Below, in pieces: positions 24,301 through 33,448 of a stretch of 64,000 nucleotides of DNA. The stretch is from Anagrus nilaparvatae (Eukaryota > Arthropoda > Insecta > Hymenoptera > Mymaridae). A model generated the notes under the pieces. The model was not told where the DNA came from. It did not search any database and worked only from the letters and a program-made list of their open reading frames with translations. Location of the stretch: the NCBI GenBank assembly GCA_022575985.1, contig JAKSXM010000277.1:620001-684000 (forward strand), given 5' to 3'. How positions within the stretch are numbered: position 1 is the first letter of the stretch; every line of letters begins with the position of its first letter. A program made the translations under genes and the position numbers.

Positions 24301-25221
24301 CCATGAATCGCGAGGAACTGAATCACTTAAAACAGCATAACCTTCGGAAATAAGCCTATTTATTTCCTTATAATACAATGCTGCATAAGCCGGGTCTCGA
24401 TCTAACTTGCGTTCCACTGCTTTTAAACGGGATAAAGCTCCCTCAAAATTATTGGGTAAACGCAAATCATCTTGAGCCCATAATAAACCTGTTTCCCAGT
24501 ATCCATCACAATAGCGAGTCGTTTTTTCAAGAATACTTAAGGCTCGTTCATCTGATTTAGATTTTCGAGCGACCTTTCCTACACCTAAGCTCTCTAAAGC
24601 AAAGTATTGTTTCACTAACTCATGCAAATTTTCATCGGAGTTACTACCCGCCTTCTCAGTCACAGAAAAAGAAGAAGCTTTTGATATGTGAAATAAACTA
24701 CGTTTTGCCGGTTGAATTGATTTCATATTTCCATGAACCACCCACCCCAAATGAGTAAGTGAGGCAACTGGTTCATTTTTGTTCCCTTCGCGCAATTTAC
24801 GAGAAACTATCAAACCCCAATTATCTTGCCCAAATAATATTCTAGGCCTTCCATATTCAAAGGTACTCAATTCTAAATCGCGTAAATGACTATAAGTTTC
24901 TATAGTTTCCTTATTTAAAGAGCGAGGAGGTAATTTAAGACTTTCAATAACATAAATCCCGTTTAAATCATGAAATTCAGAATTGAGCACGTTTGAGACA
25001 GAACAATTTACCCTAGCAGTAATTCTTGTATCTAGAGGAGTTTCATTTAAACCATCTAAATGAAGAGTCGCGCGGGCTCCTTTTAGGCCTATGGATGAAG
25101 CTGTATCACGATCAATTAGAGACACTGAAGAACCTTCATCAAGAAACGCTAAAATTTTAATTTTTTCTCGAGGGCCTTTTAAATTAACCGGCAAGACTTT
25201 GAGAAGCGGGTATGATTCTAG
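21331..25221 (-). CDS. pol: BEL/Pao Pol: protease, RT, RNase H, integrase
   Basis: This open frame of 1296 codons begins directly after the gag TGA at 25222-25224. It has no early ATG. Numbering from the TTG at 25194: an aspartic protease with DEGSS (19-23); a reverse transcriptase with the first aspartates near 360-363 and YMDD at 437-440; RNase H residues in CDAS (about 616), E660 and WSDS (about 690); a zinc-binding integrase head with histidines near 921-928 and cysteines 958 and 961; and an integrase core with D994 (GIDYFGP), D1056 (SDNGTN) and E1106 (GGVWES). The domain order is that of BEL/Pao. The first internal methionine is residue 157, after the protease, so independent initiation would lose that domain. 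Expression is inferred to be by readthrough. The frame is intact. Confidence 0.97.
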   Translation of the reverse strand, partial: LESYPLLKVLPVNLKGPREKIKILAFLDEGSSVSLIDRDTASSIGLKGARATLHLDGLNETPLDTRITARVNCSVSNVLNSEFHDLNGIYVIESLKLPPRSLNKETIETYSHLRDLELSTFEYGRPRILFGQDNWGLIVSRKLREGNKNEPVASLTHLGWVVHGNMKSIQPAKRSLFHISKASSFSVTEKAGSNSDENLHELVKQYFALESLGVGKVARKSKSDERALSILEKTTRYCDGYWETGLLWAQDDLRLPNNFEGALSRLKAVERKLDRDPAYAALYYKEINRLISEGYAVLSDSVPRDSWFLPHFGVQKSENLDKVRVVLDAAYEYAGVSYNNSLLAGPDLLKSLFGILLSFRKGRVAIKGDIKDMFLRVKVKESDQKYQCFLWRGQDRSSPPKIYKMTSLIFGSKSSPCSALYVKNRNAEMFLDSHPDSANALINCTYMDDYLESLDSVEEAQKRIKEVTFINSHANFQMHEWVSNAKEIGKNSNQINLEGSGVDKALGMQWDTFTDTLNFALRMETVARVNEKSHKVPTKREILRSVMSLYDPLGFLNPFTIRAKIILQDVWRRGTDWDEPISEDNTNEWQAWISDLPKTNDCKIPRCLFEFDYKPIFIELHTFCDASEKAYAAVAYSRAVYNNGKISTRIIASKSYVTPLKAHSIPRLELQAALVGARLADSIVKDSQIKFDRKIFWSDSRTVLCWIKSDPRNYQMYVANRLGEIDELSDVNSWRWISSSDNPADLATKSKNLDLGPNGFWQRGPEFLSKNEQLWPVQPPISKEEYKQKSRLEAKASVMVVYERNSRLPDPLRFSKWSRLLGSTARVSVAMDKFRGWNRIDVEVEDLIEAEYLWLIEAQAQDFSTESKALKSNKPLPLNSHILKLTPYLDNGGLLRVQGRASKIQNAVEFCNDPVILKGNHPVVRLLIAHYHVIFNHSNTQTVVNEIRQKYWITRLRGALRSITTHCAECQLRFNKPAIPRMSDLPTGRLAHGSNPFSHCGIDYFGPFTVAIGRRREKRWGVLFTCLTMRAVHLEIADTLSADSCIMAIQRMTARRGQPSVFYSDNGTNLRGAHEELKQALANLNFQKLTDYGTSMGSKWYFIPPATPHMGGVWESLIKSVKRAITATLLTKTPREEVLRTLFAEAEHTVNSRPITFVSPELDDQEALTPNHLLFGASSKFSTPRRYEMISGSYRKQWVYAQQLADEFWTRWIKEYLPSLLPRMKWTSESPPVKVGDVVLICDNLAPRNQWKKGIVHKLIPGSDGRIRRVILKTQLGELERSVAKIIKLDLASDVS

Positions 25222-25224
25222 TCA
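25222..25224 (-). promoter_or_regulatory. Gag stop codon in a readthrough context
   Basis: On the minus strand the stop reads TGA followed by CTAG, and both gag and pol are in the same frame across it. UGA-CUAG is a known efficient stop-codon readthrough motif in animals and some viruses. Actual readthrough has not been shown here. Confidence 0.7.
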
Positions 25225-27003
25225 AGTTGATTTTGCATTTCCTTGAGTGGTATTTACTGAAGAAGTGGGATATTTAGAGGATTTTTCTTTACTAGAATGC
25301 AATAAAAAGTGATGAGGGCTACCACATGGTTTTCCTGATTCACCTAATCTTTTGCATGATGTAGCTTTACAGTCTCTAGCATGATTTTCAAGAAATACAC
25401 CTAAGCACTTATAACAACGCTTAGCATTAGGAGTTTTCGTCCAACGCCATCTATCATCAATTGATAGTTTTAAAAATTGTTTACAATTTCTAATTATATG
25501 ATCTTTATCAGCACAGTAATAACACGAGGAATTTCGACGTTTAGAAGAACTGCTTTCACCAACTAAGAATACGCGCCTGCTCGAACTATGATTATTGTCA
25601 CGATTATCATGACGTCTATTTGAATGACGAGTGTCAGACTTATTTGAATCGCGGCTGGTATTACCGAACATTGAAACCGTACCAGCAATGCTAGCTATTG
25701 AAGCTTCTTTATCCAAAAAATCCCCTAAAATTTCTAAAGATGGGGGCCCACCTGAATTCGTGACATAATCAGTATATCGCGTTATCATTACTAAGGGTAA
25801 TTTACTTACTGTCTCCCTAATCAAATCTATATTATAAAGGTAACCTTTATTACCGAGATTTATCATAGCGGTAACATTATTTTTAACAGTGGCTGCAAAA
25901 GGCACAATGTTCATCTTATTAGAAGTCAGTTTAGGCAATTCTCTAATAGCGGCAACCAATCTAAGGATGACTTCTTCCGTATTACCAAATTGCCGTTCAA
26001 GGGCATCCATAATTTCGCGACCACTTGTACTCGTCATCATTAAAGTTTGTACAGCTTGAAGAGCCTTGCCCTTAAGGCACCTATGAAGCCTAATAGCGTT
26101 ATCCGAATCACTATAGGCCCCAGCTTTGGTCGTTTGTTCAAAGCTGTTTTTGAAATGCAGCCAATTAAAAATATCCCCATCAAAACTTAAATCCCTCTTC
26201 TCAATAGCTAATCTATTTAAGAGAGCATGGTTATTGTCAGAAGAACCAGAGGAAGTGGAAGGGTTTGAAAAATTAAAGGCTTGAATAACGGCTCTAGAAA
26301 TTGTAGCAGATAAATCATTATTGATAAAAGAAGGAGGGACTTCATCCAAAACCGTACGAGTTGTGGTGGCCGTGGCCAATTGCAATTCGATTTGCTGTTT
26401 TTCAGCTGCTATAATACGAAGCTTAGCTTGATTTTCTTCAATGTCAAGTTGCGCTTTGCGCTTGCGCAAGTTGACTTCGTCAAGAAGGACAGGCTGGGCA
26501 TCAACATTGTCTAAAGCAGGTTCGTTTTGAAGATCCCTATTATCAAATTCCTCTCCTCGATTTAAATTTAAAGGCTCAACATCATCGAATACAAAACCCT
26601 CACCTACGGCATCGTGCTCTCGTGGAGGAGGTTGATAACGGCCTCTACCTTGGGCGGCATCGCCCCGCCCTCGGTTGAGTCCGCGAACCATTCCACGACC
26701 ACGATTAAATTCTTGATTTGCGGGCATTAAAACATCAATTTCAGGAATTGAACTATTAGGAGAACCGGGGCGAGGAACGACTGGCAATCGTCTCAAATTA
26801 TAATTATTATTCCTTGCATTGGGTACAAGATCAAACTCCTGTGCCCGTTGCAAGCCGCCACGACCGGGTGCGCCGCGCGGTGGTCTACCAGCTCTATAAC
26901 CGCCGGGGGCACCCCGATCTCCGTCACGCGCTTCTACTTCTCCTCGCGCACCACGTCCTCTACCACGACCTCGTTGTCTTCCAGCACGTCTGTGACGAGC
27001 CAT
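25222..27003 (-). CDS. gag: BEL/Pao Gag
   Basis: This 593-residue capsid/nucleocapsid polyprotein packages element RNA into cytoplasmic particles. The start ATG at 27003 has an in-frame TAA two codons upstream. The first ~60 residues are very rich in arginine and glycine (RGRGRGRGARG), an RNA-binding-like tail I would not expect in every BEL Gag. A DUF1759-like capsid region lies at about 265-360 (FDGDIFNWLHFKNSFEQ, CLKGKALQAV). The C-terminus has a CX2CX4HX4C zinc knuckle at 494-507 (CYYCADKDHIIRNC) and a second cysteine-histidine cluster at 530-545. Pol follows in the same frame after a single TGA. Nothing is disrupted. Confidence 0.96.
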   Translation of the reverse strand: MARHRRAGRQRGRGRGRGARGEVEARDGDRGAPGGYRAGRPPRGAPGRGGLQRAQEFDLVPNARNNNYNLRRLPVVPRPGSPNSSIPEIDVLMPANQEFNRGRGMVRGLNRGRGDAAQGRGRYQPPPREHDAVGEGFVFDDVEPLNLNRGEEFDNRDLQNEPALDNVDAQPVLLDEVNLRKRKAQLDIEENQAKLRIIAAEKQQIELQLATATTTRTVLDEVPPSFINNDLSATISRAVIQAFNFSNPSTSSGSSDNNHALLNRLAIEKRDLSFDGDIFNWLHFKNSFEQTTKAGAYSDSDNAIRLHRCLKGKALQAVQTLMMTSTSGREIMDALERQFGNTEEVILRLVAAIRELPKLTSNKMNIVPFAATVKNNVTAMINLGNKGYLYNIDLIRETVSKLPLVMITRYTDYVTNSGGPPSLEILGDFLDKEASIASIAGTVSMFGNTSRDSNKSDTRHSNRRHDNRDNNHSSSRRVFLVGESSSSKRRNSSCYYCADKDHIIRNCKQFLKLSIDDRWRWTKTPNAKRCYKCLGVFLENHARDCKATSCKRLGESGKPCGSPHHFLLHSSKEKSSKYPTSSVNTTQGNAKST

Positions 27004-28111
27004 TTTTAATTAAAAATTAAATCAAAATTAAAATTTTTAAGAAAATTGATGAAAAAACCTTAACTTATTGTGATTGTATAATCAAATTTAAGTTAAAAAT
27101 GAATAAAGGAAAAAATATCGTCGAACAACCTTAATTTATTGTTATTAATTTATTAAATTAAATGTAGAAAATGAATACAAGAAAAATATTGTTGAAAAAC
27201 CTTAATTTAGGCTATTTTGAAATTTCGGAGTCGATTAAAATTAATTAAAATTAAATAGAGAAAAAATTTTATTATAAGGGCCAACTTCCTAAATTTTTGT
27301 TATAAAGTAAATTCTAAATCCAATTCTAATTGTAATCCTAAATTAAATTTAAAAATAGATAAGCACAAAATTATTTTATTATTATTATTATTTTTTTTAT
27401 GTGGGTCAACTTCCTAATTTTTAATAAATAAAATCAAATTCTAAAAATAATTTAAATTTTAGAAATATACCAAAATTTTTTTTTTTTTTTTTTTGAAAAC
27501 ACAAGAGCCACCTTAATTATCAAAAAATTTTAAAAAATATTAATTTAATGTTAGAATAAGGAAAGATAACAAATTTTAAAAATTAATACTAATAACTCAA
27601 TTATTATAAAATTTAGCAATCTATAATATTGTTTTATTAAGCTAATATCAAATTCTAATTTATAAAAATTCGCTGAAAAATTAATTACTAACTAATTAAA
27701 TCGCTTTATAAATTATAAGAAATTATTAAATTAACGGCGCTCAATAAATGCAACTTATGTATTTTAAAAGAAAGGTATACACAAAATGGACGCCGCAACG
27801 CACGCCTGGAAAGAGATCGAGTTGTAGCTGAAAAGGGAAAAAATTGAAGGGATATAGAAAATGAAATTTGTAATTTTTTAATATAGAACAAATAATTTTA
27901 TGTTTTTTCAAATTCAAAAAAAAAGACTGATTTTAATATATATATATATCTATATATAAGTGTGTGTATATTAAATTAAAAATCTAAAACTAAAATTAAA
28001 TTAAAATTAACAATAAAAAATTCGAGAGGGATGACGCCGCCTCTCGTCTCTCGCCGCGCTTGAGAAAAACTCAAGAATTAAAAAAGCAGTAGAGAGAGAT
28101 GATGCAAATTA

Positions 28112-28149
<38 letters not shown>

Positions 28150-28296
28150 TTATTATTAATTAATTAATTGAATTTAAATTAGAAATAAATTAAAATTAAA
28201 ATAAAAAATAAAATACAACACACGAGGGTTTTGCCGCGTGGGCGCGCCCGCTCAAACACACACTCAAGTCAAGTTTCTTTTAACGGTTATAATTTC
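27004..28296 (-). other. Element A leader
   Basis: About 1.3 kb lies between the primer-binding site and the gag ATG, noncoding and AT-rich, with T runs at 27479 and 28118. A small frame at 27706-27891 has no domain. Repeated CCAACTTCCTAA and ACCTTAATT phrases suggest degenerate internal repeats. The packaging signal is presumably here, but I cannot locate it. Confidence 0.6.
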
Positions 28297-28314
28297 CCGG
28301 GTTTTACGGCACCA
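28297..28314 (-). other. Element A primer-binding site
   Basis: On the minus strand TGGTGCCGTAAAACCCGG begins 3 nt after the 5' LTR. It starts TGG, as tRNA-primed elements do. The matching tRNA is not identified. Confidence 0.75.
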
Positions 28315-28317
28315 AAT

Positions 28318-29236
28318 TGTTATTAAATATTATTATTAAAAAAAAAGAGGAAGGAAAAGGATGAGGAAAAATGAGGTTATTTTATTTAAACTTTATTAAA
28401 CCTTTGACTTGAGTTGTTTTTTGAGCAGCGCCCTTACGTATTATTTATTTGTGCCTGCCCTGAAAAGGGCAGGGCTTATGAGGTTTGCTGTCGCTGCTCA
28501 GTATATAGAAATATATAAAAAAATCACTTACACTCACGCACGCACAGTCACACAAAATAATCAAAAAATACCTGGGTTTTAACACTGACTGGACCACGTC
28601 CAGTCACGGCTGACAAGCCCACTTTTTGCACTCCACAGGTGCGTTGTCCCTTGGCCAAGTACAAAATTTCTCACCAGGTATTTTACTTCCAAATCCTAAC
28701 CAGTCACAGGCACACTCAAACGACGTTGAAAAAACAGGCAAGATGAACAGCTCTAACGGCAGCTTCCTTAAGAAAAATTCTCTCTGTGGACCAGCGAAAC
28801 ACTATATGCGTACAGCTAAGCCTCTACTCGAGGAATGAGAGCTCCGCGGCAACGAACGGCTTGGGAGACGCTACCCCTCTCTATCTCTTTCCACGCGCGC
28901 TTTGATTGGCCGAAATAAGTTACTATACTAGGGACTTTATTTTATATTTCAAATTTTTAGATAGATAGAACGCGAATTTGTTGTTAATAAAATATAGACT
29001 CGAATAATAAATATAACGCGAAAATAAGAAATTATACTATGATTAATCGTAATTAAACAATTCATGTTATTTTTATTGTTATAATTTTGTATAATTCTTA
29101 TGGCATTACCGGTCGGTAACGCCATCTTCATGATCCAACGAGAAGTCGTCTTTCGCGTCCACCTGTCGTGAAATCGAAATACGTCTTCTAGAAGATCATG
29201 GAAATATTGAACGAAAATCCGCGAGATTAATTAATA
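28318..29236 (-). repeat. Element A 5' LTR
   Basis: 919 bp, same length as the 3' LTR, and presumably containing the element's promoter. It is followed by ACTTT at 29237-29241. Confidence 0.97.
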
Positions 29237-29241
29237 ACTTT

Positions 29242-29664
29242 CTAAACTCAAATTTTGATATTTATTATATAACTAAATATTCTTAAATTTTCTAGAAATA
29301 TTGTAAAAAATTTAGTAAATTTTGTCATAAAAAAATTATCTAAATCTTTAATTTAAAATGATAATTCATTACGATAATTTTTTCTTATGTTAATTACATT
29401 AACTTTTTTTGACATTTCTTACAAATCTCAATAATCCGTATTCTAATCAAAGATAGGAGAGTAGCAAATGTAAATCTTGTAAATTCTTAAAAAACTCACC
29501 GACATTTCTCAACCAAAAACTCATTAATCCGTAATCTAATAAAAGATAGGAGAGTGGTGAATGTCAAGCATTAAAATGCATTTAATTCTATGTACTACTA
29601 CACATGACAAAATTTACTTAGATTTTATAATTCAAATCACATAAATCTTAATTAAATATAATTC
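29242..29664. repeat. 469-bp direct repeat, right copy, second part
   Basis: This resumes after element A and matches 19083-19505 to its last base. It then diverges into element B sequence. Confidence 0.85.
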
Positions 29665-30388
29665 TTATGTAATTTTCATACTAAAAATTTATTCAATAAT
29701 TCTTGCTATAATTTTCATACTATAATTTTACAATTTTATCTTAATCTATAATTTCATAATTTTTCACCTGTGATGTAAAATTAAGTGGGGAGGAATACTG
29801 AACCACATTTTATAATCACTAAGATGAGATAAAATTGTAAAAATAATCTTAAAATTAATCAAATCATGTTAATGAGGTAAATTACTTTTAATTCTGGTTT
29901 AAGAAGGTTAGACTGAGTTTCTCAAAAACAATTAAATTATGTTAGCAGATCAGTTGTAAACTATAATTCTTAAACTTATTCCTCAATGATTTTTTAAATT
30001 TATACTTGTTTTGTTAATCACAAATGATAATCGTAAGTACTCTTATTGATTGCTAGGATCGTTTTAATTGGCGATAGTTATTGATAATCATCTTGATTTA
30101 AATCAATAATGTAAATCTTAATGTAAATTAATATTATATGTTCTTTAATATTATTGTATTCATTCTCATTGTATATATAAACTCATTTTTTAAACAAAAT
30201 ACTTAAATATCTTCAAATTAATATTATATTCTTTTAATTAAAATTGTGAAGATACAAATCTATAATTATGTATTTAAATTGTTAGACTTTTTAAAAACAC
30301 ATAATAATGTTATTTAAAAAAATTTGTTTATAAATAATATTTTAATTCTTAAATTCTTTTTCAATTTTTTACCTTGATAAAAAATTAA
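29665..30388 (+). other. Element B 3' internal region, no gene
   Basis: AT-rich with no coding sequence. AAATTAAGTGGGGAGGAAT at 29781-29799 looks like a second polypurine tract, but no LTR start follows it. Confidence 0.4.
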
Positions 30389-30398
30389 GCCGGGAGAA
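30389..30398 (+). other. Element B polypurine tract
   Basis: GCCGGGAGAA lies directly next to the TGTT start of the 3' LTR. The same phrase, in mirror position, borders the element C LTR at 31433. Confidence 0.75.
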
Positions 30399-30680
30399 TG
30401 TTGCGGATTGTAACTATTGTAAATATGTCTTTATTATAATATAATAATGTATACACGCCTTAATGTATATGTTAGAAAGAGATAGGTAATATCAAGCGCT
30501 ACCGGTCGATCGAAATGTCGATACTATCAGTCGACAGTACGCACTCAGCCGTATACCAGTACACACGTATTAATAAATCATCTTATCATCATATTAATCA
30601 CAGTATCAGTTATTTTACATCCACTTTCATCCACTCCAATATTCCACCAATTAACCTCTAAATTACTTCAATATTGTTCA
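30399..30680 (+). repeat. Element B 3' LTR
   Basis: 282 bp, TGTTGCGG to TTGTTCA. It is uninterrupted and so serves as the empty site for the 14991-16710 element. TTAAAT follows, matching the bases before the 5' LTR. Confidence 0.85.
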
Positions 30681-31269
30681 TTAAATAATAAAAATAAATA
30701 ATAAAAATATTAGTTTCATTTTTTTTGCGCATTCGTTACTTGGCAACATTGTAAATTTCATTTAAATATTCTTGAATAAAATTGCATGCTAATCGCATTT
30801 TTATATAAAATTTTTTTTCTTCCTCATGTCTATTTACTTCCGTAATATTGTACACCATGATGCGAAACATGACCAAAATACTCTAAGATTATACGTTGTT
30901 TTACTATATACAATTTATCCACACATTTTATGTAATACGTATTTCTTATCCTGTCCTCTATACCTCAAATACAAAATTCACCAAAAATTTTTTTGTTTTT
31001 TCTAAATATTAAAATACACATAATTCCAAAAAAAAAAAAAAAAAATTATTTTGCCGAATTTCCTCTGACAAGAAACTATACAAGAATTTTTCCTATTAAA
31101 AACTCATTCGATCGTAAGCTTGATAAATTCAAAAAAAAAAAAAAAAAAAAAAAAAAAATAGTTTTTTAAATAATTAATATTATTTACCATTCTTTATAAT
31201 TATTATACATTAAAAATAAATAAAATTATCGCAAAAACTGCAAAATTATTACAAATATTTAATATTTAT
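30681..31269. repeat. Copy 2 of the ~6-kb unit, second part
   Basis: This aligns with 3611-4730 without the LINE. It is noncoding, with A runs near 31027 and 31131 at the same places as in copy 1. Confidence 0.85.
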
Positions 31270-31432
31270 TTAATATTTATTAAAATAATAGATTTATTAT
31301 AGATCTGTATTTGGCAAAGGCCGTGCGAGCACTGACACGCCGGACGGCCGTTACTCTCTCCCTTCTTACAATACTAACAAATTTATTTACACATATATAC
31401 AATTATATCTAAAGAAAGCGCGGTACGGAACA
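31270..31432 (-). repeat. Element C 3' LTR, truncated
   Basis: This matches the last ~163 bp of 36549-36761, ending GGTACGGAACA. The outer ~50 bp, including the TGTTGAGG start, are missing, so no target duplication can be checked on this side. Confidence 0.85.
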
Positions 31433-31446
31433 TTCTCCCGGCTTAT
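31433..31446 (-). other. Element C polypurine tract
   Basis: Minus strand AAGCCGGGAGAA lies directly next to the LTR. It is identical in core to that of element B. Confidence 0.75.
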
Positions 31447-31666
31447 TTTTTATCGTAATAAAAAATTGAAATTACAACAAGATTTAAACATTATAAAATT
31501 TAATTAGAATAAAACTATTTACAATCAATTATAAAAAATATTATTTTTTAACTTTTTGAAACATCTATATACAAAAATTAATTAAAAAACATGTATTTAC
31601 AAAACATATTGAGCACAAGTACTCAATTTCTTTCTAATACAAAAAATCAATTAAATAATCAATATT

Positions 31667-32791
31667 TTAAATATTAGCAGAATCTGATTTTTGAAGTAAA
31701 ACCAGTTTATGGACTGGGCGCTTCAAAATTGAACCAGCTGTCTTGATGTCAACAGCCCTTGTCAATTCATCTGAACCCTGATAAATTTTAATTACGCGAC
31801 CTAATGGCCACTTTGAAGGAGGTAAGGTCTCGTTCGAGACCAAAACTATGTCATCGATCAGTAAGTTTCTTTTATTTTGTCTCCATTTTTGTCTTTCTTG
31901 CAGACTTTGGAGATACTCCCTCGACCATGACTCCCACCACTCCTGCAACAACTTTTGAATTTGCTTGTACCGTTCCATGGGGGGAATATTAGTGCCCAAA
32001 TAACTAGGCTCAGGAACAATAAAAGAATTGGATTGAGTGAGTAAAAAAGATGGCGATAAAAAATGACCATCAGTAGGAATGTCTGAAAGTGGCAATAACG
32101 GTCTAGAGTTCAGACAGGCTTCAACCTGTTTGAGTAGAGTATAAAACTCCTCAAACGTTAGAGTATGATCTCCTAAAACCCTACGAAGATGGTATTTGAC
32201 CGACTTCACAGCAGCCTCCCAAAGACCCCCAAAATGTGGTGCGCCTGGAGGATTAAAAGACCAAGTTGTACCCTCGCAAGTTAACTGAGCCTGAAGTTCC
32301 TGCTTATGGCTTGAAGAGGCCATATATAGTTCCTTCAAAGCTTTGTCAGCTCCAATGAAGGTGGTCCCTTGATCGCTAAATAGACCAGTGCAAGGACCAC
32401 GAGTGGAAGTGAATCTTCGAAAAGCCGCTATAAAATCGTCAGAAGAATACCCCGTTATTAATTCCAAATGTACAGCTTTGGTAGCCATACATACGAAAAT
32501 CCCAATGTATGCTTTATAAGTAGCAGATCCACGACCTCTATACCTTAAAATTTTGTATGGACCCGCATAATCTATGCCTGTATTAATAAAGGGTTTCTCA
32601 GGACGTTGCACTCTACTGGGGGGTAGAATACCCATTTTTTGACTATTAAGATTGGCTTTATATCTAATACACTCATGAAATTTAATAATATAACTACGCA
32701 CTAAGTTTCTGCCATTGATAAGCCAAAATTCTTGTCTAAGTGTAGCTAAAGTAAGGGTTACCCCACCATGTAAAGTTTTTTGATGATAATA
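31667..32791 (-). pseudogene. pol: Element C pol: integrase
   Basis: This would insert element DNA into the genome. The catalytic triad is present: aspartate in GIDYAGP, aspartate in FSDQGTTF, glutamate in GGLWEAAVKS. The C-terminal tail has DDIVLVSNETLPPSKWPLG and DIKTAGSILKRPVHKLVLL. The zinc-binding head begins at YYHQKTLHGG just after an in-frame TGA at 32792-32794. The first cysteine of its CxxC pair appears to be lost, reading KFHECIRY. The frame is the same as the preceding pol segment, so only point stops break it. An isolated ATG at 32701 gives a 344-codon open frame to the stop at 31667. Confidence 0.9.
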
Positions 32792-33448
32792 TCAAATGAG
32801 TAATTTCAAAAAAGCACAATCTTTAGGAACTATTAAAGGATGTTTTTGCTCATGATTTAACAAAGAATTCTGAATTCTACCTCCAACTCTTAATAAATTA
32901 TCTTCGAGAAAAGGGTCCAATTTTAAAATATCAGAGGACTTTATTAAATTTGAGCCATTGTTTAAAGTAATCATTTCATTTTTAAAATGAGCAAGTTGAG
33001 TAATGTAAACCCAAAAAAGTTTAGCTCTTTTCATCTCAAAAACACTAACAAATTTATTATTATTAGATTCAGAAAAATTGAACCATGAGAATTGAAAAAT
33101 TGGTAATTTAAGTATGATTTTTTCAAATTTGTTTATGTTTTTTGACTTAATTTTAATCAATAATTTTGACAAAAAACGAAAAACCTAGGCAGTTATTTTC
33201 AGTAACCGAAGAAGGTCTGAATATTTAGAAACTAAGTCCCAAATTTTATCATGTTTAACTTTTTCAATATGTACCACGTGAGCAGTAACTAAATTTATTG
33301 ACTTGCTTTGAAAAGCATTTTTTTCTGAAGCAAAGTTAAAATTTTTCTTCATTCGGTCATTTCCCTCCCACCACAAAGAAAAATTTTGCAGCTGTTCTGG
33401 GGATATGCCTCTTGAAGCGCAGTCTGCAGGGTTTTCATGAGTGTTCAT
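32792..33448 (-). pseudogene. pol: Element C pol: end of RNase H region and linker
   Basis: One frame carries two in-frame stops, TAG at 33185-33187 and TGA at 32792-32794. It begins with NTHENPADCASRG, the conserved block that follows RNase H in BEL Pol. It continues through a linker to LKLDPFLEDNLLRVGGRIQN, the usual lead-in to the integrase zinc head. Everything upstream (protease, RT, RNase H core) has been removed by a deletion whose junction is at about 33437-33448. Confidence 0.88.

Larger units (their letters stand above)
20371..29236 (-). mobile_element. Complete BEL/Pao retrotransposon A
   Basis: This is 8866 bp with 919-bp LTRs on both sides, gag and pol on the minus strand, and the 5-bp duplication ACTTT at 20366-20370 and 29237-29241. 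The LTRs differ at about five positions, so insertion was recent. The order, read on the minus strand, is LTR, primer site, ~1.3-kb leader, gag, in-frame TGA, pol (protease, RT, RNase H, integrase), polypurine tract, LTR. All catalytic motifs I looked for are intact. It sits inside element B, in one copy of a 469-bp repeat, and is the youngest event in this half of the window. Confidence 0.97.
14967..30680 (+). mobile_element. BEL/Pao-type LTR element B, dead and heavily nested
   Basis: B has a 5' LTR split by later insertions (14967-14990 and 16711-16951), a probable primer-binding site at 17344, and a polypurine tract followed by the 3' LTR at 30399-30680. The target is the copy-1 site near 3605; TTAAAT flanks both ends. 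The polypurine tract shares AAGCCGGGAGAATGTT with element C, which ties B to the same BEL lineage. No plus-strand gag or pol is recognisable, so B is non-autonomous. It hosts the 14991-16710 element, the 16955-17344 insert and the complete element A. Confidence 0.75.

Noticed and set aside
29781..29799. Second polypurine tract in element B
   Set aside because: No TG-starting LTR sequence follows, and nothing matches it elsewhere in the window.
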